This document shows, in pieces, positions 1 through 8,207 of a stretch of DNA of 55,990 bases. The stretch's first letter is position 1. Each line of letters starts with the position of its first letter. Where the stretch lies: assembly GCA_024434165.1 (NCBI GenBank), contig QMIW01000017.1, forward strand, positions 1 to 55,990, read 5' to 3'. A model generated the notes under the pieces. That model had not been told where the DNA came from. It ran no database searches and saw nothing but the letters and a program-made list of their open reading frames with translations. This stretch comes from Chloroflexota bacterium (GTDB lineage: Bacteria > Chloroflexota > Anaerolineae > Anaerolineales > Villigracilaceae). A program made the translations under genes and the position numbers.

Positions 1-256
1 TTTAGAAAACAAATTCCTGCTCATGCCGCCGTCCTCGGCGGCGGGGACGCCGCCGGGAGCGTATTTTTGTAAAATTTATTTCGACCGACTACTTAACAAA
101 GCTCACGCCGCCGTCTCGACGGCGGTTTCCGAGGGAATCTTGCGCCGGGGAAAGTGTCCAGAATGGGTACTGCGTCTCACCTGCACCCATCGGCGAACGG
201 CGGCGCAAGGAGCAATTTAGGATTTTGCTCCTATTTGTACGATAGAGAAATTATAA
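1..256. repeat. GC-rich palindromic intergenic repeat at window edge
   Basis: No gene is supported here. Positions 18-60 hold a GC-rich palindromic block built around GGCGGGGACGCCGCC, and 107-128 carry a related CGCCGCC/GGCGG inverted repeat. A similar block recurs at 51566-51610. The short open frames across it have no ribosome binding site and low-complexity translations. It is best read as an intergenic repeat; its function is unknown. Confidence 0.5.
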
Positions 257-283
257 GAAGAGCCAGCATCTCGCTGGCTCTTC
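257..283 (-). terminator. Hairpin downstream of the secreted protein gene
   Basis: An 11 bp perfect stem (GAAGAGCCAGC / GCTGGCTCTTC) with a 5 nt loop lies 8 bases beyond the stop codon of the minus-strand gene at 292-1104. On the minus strand it is followed by a T-rich but not pure-T tract, so intrinsic termination is likely rather than certain. Confidence 0.65.
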
Positions 284-291
284 CTCTGTGG

Positions 292-1104
292 TTACGGCTT
301 GTTCTTGCCTTTATCGTCGTCTTTGTCCTTGCCCTTCTCCCGGTTTTCCTGACCGTTGCCCTGGTTTCCATTGTTCCCCTGTCCGTTGCCCTGACCATTA
401 TTCCCGTTACCGTTTTCCTTTTCCTTCTGCAGGGCGGCTGGCTCTCCTGCGGAATTATCCGCCCTGCCAGACATGACACTGCCGAGGTTCTCGCCCTTTT
501 TCAGCGATTTGACCACGTCGCCCCAGTTATCCGGCGTGGAGCCATCCGCAAGGGTGATACCGCTGTAATCGCCGCTTTGTTTGGCATCCAGCAGGGCGGT
601 AAATGTGGAGGTGTCGCCGTCTATCTGGTTGGTCAGCCATAACGCCTGGGCAATCACGCCGAAACCGAAGCCGTTCTCGTGATATTCCATGATGGTCTCG
701 TAGTCAACGCCGAGCAGTTCGCTGAAGAAATCTCCCAGCGCCGAACCCACCGGGTGTTCCTTTTCCGGTTCCTCGGTCGGAGGCTCTGGAAGGACCTGCG
801 AAGGGTCAATGGTAATCTCGGTATTGAGGGCATCCTCGTTGACGGTCGTCTCGCCGGTGGCGGGATCGGTGGTCACCAGCCCGAGGGCTTCCGCCGTCTC
901 CAGGCTGAGAAGGACGGTTTGGGCTGCCCCGATCGAGTCCAATAGGGTCACAGCCGCGATGGTTTCGCCGGTACCCGGGTCGGTTTGCAGTTCGATGGAT
1001 TGGATCGTGCCGGTGATCGGCGCGGGCTCCTGGGCGAACACAACGCCCGTGGAGGCGGTCAGCAAGACCGCCGCAAGCAATATGCCGGTAAGTATCTTTT
1101 TCAT
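292..1104 (-). CDS. Secreted protein with Asn/Gly-rich, charged C-terminus
   Basis: 270 aa protein of unknown function. The start at 1104 is chosen because AGAAAGGAG stands just upstream and the protein then opens with a clean Sec signal peptide: MKK, a hydrophobic core, and a likely cleavage after VFAQ near residue 25. Residues 30-110 are acidic and Thr-rich, with repeated DPGTGET/DPATGET motifs. Residues 115-200 form a compact region with aromatic residues. The last 50 or so residues are low-complexity Asn/Gly/Gln repeats that end in a Lys/Asp-rich tail. It stands alone, with a hairpin after it. The architecture resembles exported DUF-type proteins of Chloroflexota, but I cannot name a family. 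Export is well supported; the role is unknown. Confidence 0.75.
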   Translation of the reverse strand: MKKILTGILLAAVLLTASTGVVFAQEPAPITGTIQSIELQTDPGTGETIAAVTLLDSIGAAQTVLLSLETAEALGLVTTDPATGETTVNEDALNTEITIDPSQVLPEPPTEEPEKEHPVGSALGDFFSELLGVDYETIMEYHENGFGFGVIAQALWLTNQIDGDTSTFTALLDAKQSGDYSGITLADGSTPDNWGDVVKSLKKGENLGSVMSGRADNSAGEPAALQKEKENGNGNNGQGNGQGNNGNQGNGQENREKGKDKDDDKGKNKP

Positions 1105-1284
1105 GATTTTCTCCTTTCTAATCTGAGACAACGCAAAACTGCTCGCTGCGCCGCCCCTGGCGGTTCGCGCCCGGTGTTGCGCTGTACGGATGACCGCATT
1201 TTATATCGTTATGAACGCGGCTTCACTTTCAGTCCTGAAAGGAGGGGAGTACCAAAGTACCATCCATTAAAGGTTTACTAAGAA

Positions 1285-1437
1285 ACCCGAGTTGCTGCCT
1301 TGGTTTCAAGAGGCTTCCCTCACCCCAAACAAGGTTATATATTCCGGGATGACTTCCCCCTTTCCCGATGGGAGAGGGCAGGGTGAGGGCTTTGGGCGGG
1401 GAACCTAGAAAATCTATTGGAAGGTGGCAACTTGAGT
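1285..1437. mobile_element. MITE copy 1 (153 bp, 6 bp target duplication)
   Basis: Imperfect terminal inverted repeats begin ACCCGAGTTGCTGCCTT on the left and, read from the other end, ACTCAAGTTGCCACCTT. The element is flanked by the direct repeat TAAGAA (1279-1284 and 1438-1443), which looks like a target-site duplication. It encodes nothing. A nearly identical copy in inverted orientation lies at 29828-29979. Its right end reaches into the acyltransferase gene and supplies that gene's last codons and stop. The internal part holds a CCCTCTCC-type palindrome. Confidence 0.8.
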
Positions 1438-2097
1438 TAAGAATTTTTGTGAGTATTTGTTAATGTCCGAATATTCCCCGCGATATTCCTCGGGAAGCAT
1501 CGAAGCGATTCGAACCATCATCTCATCCACGATTTCCTGGCGCATCTCCGCGGTGACTTTCAAACCCTCAACCTTCAACCTAAACGGCTCGCCCACGCGG
1601 ACGTGGAAATCGGTGCGTTTGAAGCGCTTCAGGTTTTTGAGGAATACTTCGCCGCCCCAATGCGCCACCGGCAGAATCGGCGCGCCGGAACGCAGCGCCA
1701 AAATCACCGCGCCGGGGTGGGCGCGCAGCAGCCGCCCGGTTTTGTTGCGCGTCCCTTCGGGAGCGATGCCGAAAATGTACCCGTTTTCCAGCGCACGCAG
1801 AGCGTCCTTGAGCGCTTTCATATCCGCCTCGCCGCGCCGGACCGGGATGATATCCCACGCGCCGAACACCCAGCGCAGGAATAGGTTATCGAACGCCTCG
1901 GCTTTGCCCCAGCCCGAAATTTTGCGCGGCTGCAGCAGCGTAGCCAGCACAGGGACTTCGATCTGCCCGGTGTGATTCGATATGACGATCAACGGTCCCT
2001 GCATGGGGACTTTCTTTAATTCGTCCGCATCCATGCGGATGGTCAGCCGGAAGTAAACGCGCAGAATGCTTGTAATGATCCACTTTGAAATATTCAT
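1414..2097 (-). CDS. 1-acylglycerol-3-phosphate acyltransferase-like protein (PlsC family)
   Basis: 227 aa. The PlsC/LPLAT family transfers an acyl chain to lysophosphatidate at the membrane in phospholipid synthesis. A hydrophobic N-terminus (residues 5-20) is followed by motif I as N41-H42-T-G-Q-I-E47, so the canonical HX4D is HX4E here. The glycine-binding motif EGTR is at 114-117 and a conserved P-I-L-P-V block follows near 140. The start ATG lies 6 bp after the stop of the DagK-like lipid kinase gene, so the two genes are probably co-transcribed, and both act on phosphatidate-type lipids. The last 8 residues (LTQVATFQ) and the stop are read from the end of a MITE, so the native C-terminus was probably replaced. 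Family assignment is firm; the exact acyl acceptor is inferred. Confidence 0.85.
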   Translation of the reverse strand: MNISKWIITSILRVYFRLTIRMDADELKKVPMQGPLIVISNHTGQIEVPVLATLLQPRKISGWGKAEAFDNLFLRWVFGAWDIIPVRRGEADMKALKDALRALENGYIFGIAPEGTRNKTGRLLRAHPGAVILALRSGAPILPVAHWGGEVFLKNLKRFKRTDFHVRVGEPFRLKVEGLKVTAEMRQEIVDEMMVRIASMLPEEYRGEYSDINKYSQKFLTQVATFQ

Positions 2098-2103
2098 GAA
2101 GGC

Positions 2104-3024
2104 TCAGGCGGTGATGATTTCCAATTCCTGCGGGAGCAGTTCCAGGGTCAGATGAGAGCCGTCGAGGCAGATGAACTCGCCGTCTGCATGGGCGGGGAAG
2201 GTCAAATCCAGCGACCGGATCGAAATCCTTTTGGCGCGCTTCATTTGAATCTCCGGCAGAGAGGCTTGCGTGCCTTTGATGAAATGCGGGATCATCTGCA
2301 AAATGCGCCCCTTGCTGGCGGTCTCCGCAATGCACAGGTCGAAGTAGCCGTCGTCTGGCTGGGAGTTGGGCGCCATTTGAAAACCGCCGCCCATGCGCCT
2401 GCCGTTCATCACCGAGATCATCAGGGAGGTTTGTTTGATGGTCTCCCCGTCGTCGAGGACGATTTCCACCTGCGCCGGGTTGTAATAAAGGAAGACCGTC
2501 TTGAGGACGCCGATGAGATAGGCGGGCAAGCCGCGCGTCCAGCGCACTTTGATGGCTTCGTTGCCCACCGCCGCATCGAACCCAACGCCGATGCCGTTGC
2601 CGAAATAACGACCTTCGGGATAATCGCCGCCTTTCACAAAGCCGATGTCAATCTTTTTGCGCTTGTTCCCAAGCAGCGCGGCGAGTCCGTTTTCCAGGTC
2701 GGTGGGGATGCCCGTGCCCCCGGCGAAGTCGTTGCCGGTGCCGATGCCAAGCACGGTGAAGGCTGCGCTGTTGTATCCCGCCTTTTTGGCGCGCATGAGT
2801 CCGTTAATGGCTTCGTTGACCGTCCCGTCGCCGCTGGCGCATACGATCACGTCGAACCCTTCGCGGACGGCGCTCTCGGCGAGTTCGGCGGCGTGCCACA
2901 CGCGCTCGGTGCGCACGAGCGTAAAATCCACCCCGCGCTCCTTCAAATAAGTTTCGATTTGTGGAATGGACCTTTCGCCAAGTCCCCGCCCGGATATGGG
3001 ATTCACGATGACATAATATCTCAC
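2104..3024 (-). CDS. Diacylglycerol/lipid kinase (DagK/YegS family)
   Basis: 306 aa. The family phosphorylates diacylglycerol or related lipids with ATP. The N-terminal nucleotide-binding fold shows VNPISGRG (7-14) and the hallmark GDGT (65-68) followed by NEAINGL. A GIGTGNDFA block follows, and a later MGGGF and DDG segment is typical of the C-terminal beta domain. I start at the GTG at 3024, because GGAG sits 6 bases ahead of it and the family motif starts immediately. A TTG at 3036 would add only four residues. It is followed by the acyltransferase gene 6 bp downstream. The pair plausibly recycles diacylglycerol to phosphatidate. Confidence 0.9.
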   Translation of the reverse strand: MRYYVIVNPISGRGLGERSIPQIETYLKERGVDFTLVRTERVWHAAELAESAVREGFDVIVCASGDGTVNEAINGLMRAKKAGYNSAAFTVLGIGTGNDFAGGTGIPTDLENGLAALLGNKRKKIDIGFVKGGDYPEGRYFGNGIGVGFDAAVGNEAIKVRWTRGLPAYLIGVLKTVFLYYNPAQVEIVLDDGETIKQTSLMISVMNGRRMGGGFQMAPNSQPDDGYFDLCIAETASKGRILQMIPHFIKGTQASLPEIQMKRAKRISIRSLDLTFPAHADGEFICLDGSHLTLELLPQELEIITA

Positions 3025-3081
3025 AGTTTGCTCCAAGAACAGGATGGCGGGAGTTTATCTTTTGTGCGGCTGGTTGTCAAT

Positions 3082-3690
3082 CTACCGCGGCTTGTGTTTC
3101 AGGTAATCGTCGGGCGTATCCAGGTCTTGCAGAATGGCTGGCGTGCCGCTTTCCACATAGAGGATTTCCGCGTTGTGCCGGTTCAAAAAATCGCGCATGG
3201 TTGCGGGCTCGCGCATGGAGAGGATTTCGTCCCAAAGCGCCCGCGCCGCCAGCCAGGGATGCCCGCGCCGCATGTGATAACTCGGCACGACCAGGTTGGA
3301 TTTTGTCTCTTGAAACGCTTCACAGACGAGCCGCACGCTTCCTTCCCGGACCTGGGGCTGGTCGCCGAGACAAATGAGCGCTGCCTCCGCCTGTCCTTTT
3401 CCATCCTGCCCTGGCAGGATGGAGGACGGAGATCCCAGCAGCGCCCGCAAACCGCATTGCAGAGAGGTGAGCATCTCGCCGTCATCGTTGAGAACGATAT
3501 GCAGGTCGTCATTCGTAATTCGCCCGGCGATTTCGGAGTTGGTTACAAGGACGATATCTTCGATCCCCGCCGCCCGAATGGTTTGGATGACCCTGCCAAG
3601 CACGGTCGTTTCGCCCCAGGGCATCAGCATCTTGGGCTGACCCATGCGGACGGACCTCCCGGCGGCTAATACAATGGCTGAAACCTTCAT
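3082..3690 (-). CDS. MobA/MocA-like nucleotidyltransferase
   Basis: 202 aa single-domain NTP transferase. The signature LAAGRSVRMGQPK (8-20) binds the NTP, and GDQP in the middle and HP further on are typical of the MocA/molybdenum cofactor cytidylyltransferase group. Such enzymes attach CMP or GMP to molybdopterin for molybdenum hydroxylases. The ATG at 3690 gives the canonical N-terminus. A GTG at 3714 overlaps the stop of the upstream YqeC fusion gene (TAGTG) and is a real alternative start. Either way translation is probably coupled to that gene. With the fused domain next door, this locus carries two such transferases, probably serving the molybdenum hydroxylase at 11-15 kb. Confidence 0.85.
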   Translation of the reverse strand: MKVSAIVLAAGRSVRMGQPKMLMPWGETTVLGRVIQTIRAAGIEDIVLVTNSEIAGRITNDDLHIVLNDDGEMLTSLQCGLRALLGSPSSILPGQDGKGQAEAALICLGDQPQVREGSVRLVCEAFQETKSNLVVPSYHMRRGHPWLAARALWDEILSMREPATMRDFLNRHNAEILYVESGTPAILQDLDTPDDYLKHKPR

Positions 3691-3713
3691 CGTCAATGAC
3701 CAATCTCTGCTCA

Positions 3714-5036
3714 CTACTCGCTACTCTCTACTCTCTTCAACCGTTCATAATCTTCTGGTTTGTCCACATCGAAGAGCAGAATGTCGTCGTGCCAGGGCAG
3801 GTATTCCACGCGATGTTTGTCGAACACGGCGCGTCCGCCGGTGTCGCCCGTCAGTTGCAGGAGGTCGGGAAAGGCAACTTTATCGAACAATACCGGGTTG
3901 GCGCGGCGTTCTTCGAGGACGAGCGGCGCAAGGATGGGCGAGAGGCTGTTTGAGTGTGTTTCAACCAAAGCGCGGATGACTTCGACGGGAATTTGCGGCT
4001 GGTCTGCCAGCAGGAAGATGGCGGCGCCAACATTCGGGGTCAATGACCGAATGCCCGCCCGGACCGATGTGCTTTGTCCCTGCTCATACTCCGGGTTGTG
4101 GACGATGCTCACGGGCAGGTCTCTTAAGCAGGATTCGACGTCGGCGTGGTAAAAGCCTGTCACCGCCACCACAGGCTCGAGTCCCGAATGAAGCGCGGTT
4201 TCGGCAACGTGCCGCACGAACGGTTTGCCCTTCCAATCCAGTAATTGCTTGGGCGCTCCAAAGCGGGTGGATTTTCCCGCCGCGAGGAGGATGCCCGCCG
4301 TGCGTTCCAGCGTATTGAACGTTTCCCGTTCCAGCGAACCGACGATGACCGATTCGAAATGCTTGAGCAAACCGCGCGCCATGCCGCCGCCGATGGCTTG
4401 CAGTTCGGGCGTATCTGCCTGGTTGAGCAGCGCGATGCGGCGGGCATGCGGCGGAATGTTCTTCAACCCGCCCTGCGGATGGGTGAGTACGTCCAGGATG
4501 GCTTGCGGTGTGATGGGGTCGCCGTGCGCCAGCCCGCTGAGGCGCGAAAAAAGTTCGGCGCGTTGAACGTGCTCATCGGCGAGCGGCTTGCCGATTGCGC
4601 CCAGCCCGGCAATGAGGATGACGATGTCGCTGAAAGGCGGGATGGGCGGCTCGTGTTCGGCGGGAGCCTTGAGCGGTTTCTGGCGCGAGCCATCGGCTTC
4701 GATCAGGAGGGGAATCGCTTGTTTTGCCGCCTTTTCGTGTAGCCAGTTGAGAACGGCTTCTGATACCGGTTTTGTGCGCTCGTTTTCGATCTCCCCTGTG
4801 ACCAGCGTTATGCCTTCGGCGGGCAGTTGAATCTCGCGCGGGTCGTGTGCGATGATGTGCCGGTCTGCCAGCGGGACCTGCCAAACCCCAAGGTGCGTGG
4901 TTGCCGTTACGAGGACCGGGGTATCGAACTGCCGCGCCAGTTGAAAGAGGGCAGTGGTCTTTCCGCCCGCGCCTGCAAGGCTGACGGTTTTGTTCGGGTT
5001 GGAGGAATCCAACCGCAGGGCATGCGCGAGGTTCAT
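3714..5036 (-). CDS. yqeC: YqeC-like selenium cofactor protein fused to MocA-like nucleotidyltransferase
   Basis: 440 aa fusion. Residues 1-235 match YqeC: a P-loop-like GAGGKTT (22-28), a TATTH segment and the EADGSR motif (113-118). YqeC is one of the two marker proteins of the selenium-dependent molybdenum hydroxylase trait. Residues 245-435 form a second domain opening with GILLAAGKSTRFG and containing LADQPQ, as in MocA-type cytidylyltransferases. The ATG at 5036 is preferred over a TTG six codons upstream on homology, although neither has a strong ribosome binding site. A separate MocA-like gene follows with overlapping ends. Its job is probably maturation of the molybdenum cofactor; the exact chemistry of YqeC is not established. 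Confidence 0.87.
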   Translation of the reverse strand: MNLAHALRLDSSNPNKTVSLAGAGGKTTALFQLARQFDTPVLVTATTHLGVWQVPLADRHIIAHDPREIQLPAEGITLVTGEIENERTKPVSEAVLNWLHEKAAKQAIPLLIEADGSRQKPLKAPAEHEPPIPPFSDIVILIAGLGAIGKPLADEHVQRAELFSRLSGLAHGDPITPQAILDVLTHPQGGLKNIPPHARRIALLNQADTPELQAIGGGMARGLLKHFESVIVGSLERETFNTLERTAGILLAAGKSTRFGAPKQLLDWKGKPFVRHVAETALHSGLEPVVAVTGFYHADVESCLRDLPVSIVHNPEYEQGQSTSVRAGIRSLTPNVGAAIFLLADQPQIPVEVIRALVETHSNSLSPILAPLVLEERRANPVLFDKVAFPDLLQLTGDTGGRAVFDKHRVEYLPWHDDILLFDVDKPEDYERLKRVESSE

Positions 5037-5063
5037 GCCCGAATTGTAAAACAAAAAGGGCGC

Positions 5064-5438
5064 TTACAAGGTCTTGCTGCGTTCGTCAATGATGTTCTTT
5101 ATATCTTCGACGAGGCTGGGGTTTCCGGCGCGCCCGCCCTTGGGGAAGATGCCGAATATTTTGATGGGGAGATATACCACGCTGATTACGGCGTTGGTCA
5201 GCCCAAGCAGAGCGCCAAATGTGTACGGCATTGCCAGCGAAAGCATGACCGAAATGACCAGCACGGTGCCTGTCGCCATGATGATCTGCATGACATCCGC
5301 CCATCGGTAATTGCAATTGCGCTGGCGGGCGACGAAATAACCCAATCCGATATTTAGAAACGGTTGAATGAACAGACCAATCTCTGGCAGCCCCACGACC
5401 AGGGAAATGAGGATGTACAATCCAAGTACAAGGCACAT
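5064..5438 (-). CDS. Small membrane protein
   Basis: 124 aa, unrecognised. The start at 5438 has AAAGGAG five bases upstream. A longer frame reaching 5645 would run into the divergent response regulator and begins with non-membrane sequence. Three hydrophobic stretches (about 2-22, 26-35 and 45-85) suggest an integral membrane protein, followed by a short cytoplasmic tail rich in charged residues (GNPSLVEDIKNIIDERSK). It lies 27 bp upstream of the YqeC fusion gene on the same strand, so it could be the first gene of that operon. No function can be assigned. Confidence 0.7.
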   Translation of the reverse strand: MCLVLGLYILISLVVGLPEIGLFIQPFLNIGLGYFVARQRNCNYRWADVMQIIMATGTVLVISVMLSLAMPYTFGALLGLTNAVISVVYLPIKIFGIFPKGGRAGNPSLVEDIKNIIDERSKTL

Positions 5439-5601
5439 GCTGGCTCCTTTCGTGTGCCGGAATACCTTTTTTGGGGAGACCCGTCCCGAAACAAACTTCA
5501 AGACTCCGGGGATGCTGCAATGAAACCACATCCCTGTATTCTTCCCGAAGGACGTATAATAGAGGCGCTTATGACTGCGGCAGGATGGAAGGGCGCTGCG
5601 T

Positions 5602-6501
5602 ATGGATAAACCCATCGCTTTAATCGTTGAAGACGACCGCGACATCGTCGCCTTGTTCCGGCATGTGCTCGATATCGCCGGTTATCAGACCGAGATCGTG
5701 CTCGACGGCAGGGACGCGATGGACCGTCTCGGAATCCTGACGCCCAACATCGTCCTCCTCGATCTGCAGCTGCCGCGCCTCTCCGGGGTGGAAATCCTCA
5801 AGAACATGCGCGACGACGAGCGTCTGAAGCGCGTCCCGGTGGTGGTCATCACCGCCTATGCCCCCATTGCCGACAGCCTGCCTGTCGAACCGGACCTGCT
5901 CCTGCTCAAGCCGGTGGATATCAACCAACTCAGCAGTCTCGTCCAGCGATTGCAAGCCACGCAAGGCGCGCTCAACGAACCCGCCCACGACAAGGTAACG
6001 GGTTTGTATACTTTCTCCTTCTTCACCGTACGCCTTGCCTTCTCCCTCGAACGCATCAAACAAAGTTCCTTCCGCCGCTTCGGCGTGTTGTTTGCAGAAG
6101 TGCCCCAGTTCGCAGACCTCAAACACCAGCTTTCGTTGAACGAATTGAACAGTTTCATGCGCAAACTGGCAGACCAGTTCCGCCTCACGCTTCGCCCTAC
6201 GGACACAATGGCCTGGTCGCCGAACGATGGAGTCTTTCTCACGCTGATAGAAGAGATACCCAGCCCCGAGGCGCCCCTGCGCATCGCCGGGCGCATGCGG
6301 GACAGCATGAAGCGCTTCCTCGATATGAACGACACCGGGCTGGACCTGCGCGTGAACCTGGGCGTCCTGTTGTGCGACTCGGAATATGAAGACGCCCAGC
6401 AGGTGCTGAGGGACATCGAAACAGCCCGCGGACAACTGCGCGCGGGCATGTATACCAACCCCTCGATCTTCGACCGTGAAATGTTGAGAGCGCGCCGATA
6501 G
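5602..6501 (+). CDS. Response regulator with degenerate GGDEF-like output domain
   Basis: 299 aa. Residues 4-118 are a receiver domain with acidic pocket E10-D11-D12, phospho-acceptor D54 in LLDLQLP, T84 and K103. Residues 125-299 align with a GGDEF diguanylate cyclase. The start is marked by DKVTGLYTFSFF, comparable with the family's D-x-LTGLxNR-x-x-F, and the end by a VNLGVLL strand. Where the GGDEF loop should be, the sequence reads SPNDGVF, so cyclase activity is unlikely. It may bind a nucleotide or a partner instead. A TATAAT at 5555-5560 could be the -10 box. The gene is divergent from the small membrane protein gene and has no kinase beside it. Confidence 0.85.
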   Translation: MDKPIALIVEDDRDIVALFRHVLDIAGYQTEIVLDGRDAMDRLGILTPNIVLLDLQLPRLSGVEILKNMRDDERLKRVPVVVITAYAPIADSLPVEPDLLLLKPVDINQLSSLVQRLQATQGALNEPAHDKVTGLYTFSFFTVRLAFSLERIKQSSFRRFGVLFAEVPQFADLKHQLSLNELNSFMRKLADQFRLTLRPTDTMAWSPNDGVFLTLIEEIPSPEAPLRIAGRMRDSMKRFLDMNDTGLDLRVNLGVLLCDSEYEDAQQVLRDIETARGQLRAGMYTNPSIFDREMLRARR

Positions 6502-6508
6502 CGAACCA

Positions 6509-7297
6509 CTATGGAACGGCGTGCGCCAAAAGGCGCGGAAATTTCCTGAGAATCCTGCCGTAGATTTCGGGGGAAATCTCGTAAATGCGGCTTAAAATTT
6601 CCTCCACCTGTTCGGGGCTGGCATCTTTCTTGCGGCTCATCTCGATTTCGAGCCTTTCGAGGTCGTGCCCCAGGTTGTGGATTTGTTCTTCGGTCAGGTT
6701 TTCGTCCTTCCACATGGTTTCGTAGATCGTATCGAGGCGCGAGGTCATCTTCACGCCCTGCTCCGCCAGCCAGTCGTGGACGGCGGCGTACGCCGCCACC
6801 GAGGAAATACGCGGCAGGTTGTGCTTTCCGTGAATGGGGTCGGCGTCCGGCACGTCGCCGTGCACGCGCATCCAGCGCATTACACGCCGCATCTTGTCCG
6901 CCATCGCTTCACGCTGGTCGTCCTGCCATTGGATGTGTCCCGGCACGACGATGTCCTTCGTCATGCGGTAGACCTTTTCGAACGGCGGGGGGTCGGCGAT
7001 GACTTGCCTGCGAACATCCACCGGTTTGACCGCTCCCGCTTTTTTCTTTTCCTTTGATTTTCCGCCGCCAGTCTTTTTGCGTTCCCTCCCGCCTGCTCCT
7101 GCGCCCCCTGCTTTCTTCGTCTTTTGATACGCTCTCACGGCGCGCCTGCCTTCACCCTCCAATTGACCCTTCACCCAATCCACGACAAAATCCTCGATCT
7201 CGCTCTCGAATTTGTCCCGAATTCTTTCCGGCACCTCCTCGCGGTACCATTCCCTGAACCTGCACCAAATGCGGTTTCGTTGATAGTCGCAACTCAT
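6509..7297 (-). CDS. Protein of unknown function with basic linker
   Basis: 262 aa, not recognised. The start at 7297 has AAAGGAG six bases upstream. The N-terminal 60 residues are helical and rich in Arg, Glu and Trp. Residues 65-95 form a Gly/Lys-rich flexible linker with repeated KKAGG/KSKEKKK patches. The C-terminal 160 residues are helical with many charged residues, and residues 190-235 could form a coiled coil (EEQIHNLGHDLERLEIEM). No signal peptide or membrane segment is visible, so it is probably cytoplasmic. The basic linker could contact nucleic acid, but that is a guess. It converges with the response regulator gene, with 7 bp between their stops. Confidence 0.7.
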   Translation of the reverse strand: MSCDYQRNRIWCRFREWYREEVPERIRDKFESEIEDFVVDWVKGQLEGEGRRAVRAYQKTKKAGGAGAGGRERKKTGGGKSKEKKKAGAVKPVDVRRQVIADPPPFEKVYRMTKDIVVPGHIQWQDDQREAMADKMRRVMRWMRVHGDVPDADPIHGKHNLPRISSVAAYAAVHDWLAEQGVKMTSRLDTIYETMWKDENLTEEQIHNLGHDLERLEIEMSRKKDASPEQVEEILSRIYEISPEIYGRILRKFPRLLAHAVP

Positions 7298-7400
7298 GGC
7301 GTCTCCTTTCTGGTCCATCGTTGCACATTTTCATTATGGCACGACGCCGCATGAACTTCAATAAGCAGTACGGGAATTGGATTTGTTCTATCCGAAAAGA

Positions 7401-8207
7401 CTATGCCTTGAGGCGATCCTCGTGCAATTTGGCGAATACCGCTTCCAGCACGCCGCCCGCCACCGCCAGCGATTTATCCGAAACCAGGCGGCACAACTCC
7501 GGGTCGCTGCGTGCGTCCACGTCGCCGATCTTCATGCCCTCGGTCACTTCCACGCGCGGATGAATCAAGCCGCGCAGAACGCCGTTGAACGGGCTGACGA
7601 TCGCAGCATCGCCGACTTTTGCAATACGTTCTCCCTCCCTGCATGGATCCCCAATATCCTTGAACGGCTCTACGAACCCCGATGCGGGCGCCCTCAACAC
7701 GCGGCGCGGGTCGCCGTCGGGTGCGCGGCTGTCGGGTTGAGCCGCTCCCTGCCAGTGGACCCTGCCGAGGGTATGACTGCGGCGGGTTTCGATCACAGCG
7801 TGGCAGTTCTCGCCGGCGGTGAATCCGGGTCCAAGTCCGATATGAAGCGGGACCTCCAACGGCAAAGGTTCGGGTTCGGTCTTCAGCAGCCGCGCATCCA
7901 CTACAAAGGTCGAATGCGGGCTGGTCAAAAACTGGTTGCGGAGGATGTTCGCCTGCGGGTCAATCAGCACGGGGATTTCCCCCGCCTCCAACGTGACCTG
8001 GAGTTGGTCCGCCGAGACCAGGCGCGCCGTTACGCCCTCGACGGTCTGCTCGCCCTCATAGACCGCCTCTGAAAAGCAGACCGTGCGGCGCACGGCAAGC
8101 GGTTTATCCAATTCGAGGATGACCACCGGGAAGCCGACGCGGTGCAGCCGGAGCGCGACCCCGCTGGCGAGGTCGCCGCCGCCGCGAATGAGGATGAGGG
8201 GATTCAT
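7401..8207 (-). CDS. yqeB: YqeB/EF2563-family selenium-dependent molybdenum hydroxylase system protein
   Basis: 268 aa. It begins with a Rossmann-like strand-loop ILIRGGGDLASGVALRL (5-21), typical of the EF2563/YqeB family, whose members accompany selenium-dependent molybdenum hydroxylases. Later family blocks include GLGPGFTAG, GRVHWQGAAQPDS and a C-terminal VAGGVLEAV. The ATG at 8207 overlaps the stop of the DUF1361 gene (ATGA), so the two are translationally coupled. YqeB together with YqeC in one genome is the accepted marker pair for the labile-selenium cofactor of molybdenum hydroxylases. Here both lie within 4 kb of a hydroxylase locus on the same strand. The biochemical role of YqeB is not established. 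Confidence 0.9.
   Translation of the reverse strand: MNPLILIRGGGDLASGVALRLHRVGFPVVILELDKPLAVRRTVCFSEAVYEGEQTVEGVTARLVSADQLQVTLEAGEIPVLIDPQANILRNQFLTSPHSTFVVDARLLKTEPEPLPLEVPLHIGLGPGFTAGENCHAVIETRRSHTLGRVHWQGAAQPDSRAPDGDPRRVLRAPASGFVEPFKDIGDPCREGERIAKVGDAAIVSPFNGVLRGLIHPRVEVTEGMKIGDVDARSDPELCRLVSDKSLAVAGGVLEAVFAKLHEDRLKA

Noticed and set aside
154-642. 162-codon plus-strand gene
   Set aside because: Antisense to the Asn/Gly-rich tail of the secreted protein; hydrophobicity is a by-product of that low-complexity region.
2152-3669. 505-codon open frame on the plus strand
   Set aside because: It lies opposite the lipid kinase and nucleotidyltransferase genes, both of which have clear motifs; its translation is His/Gly/Ala-rich shadow sequence with no ribosome binding site.
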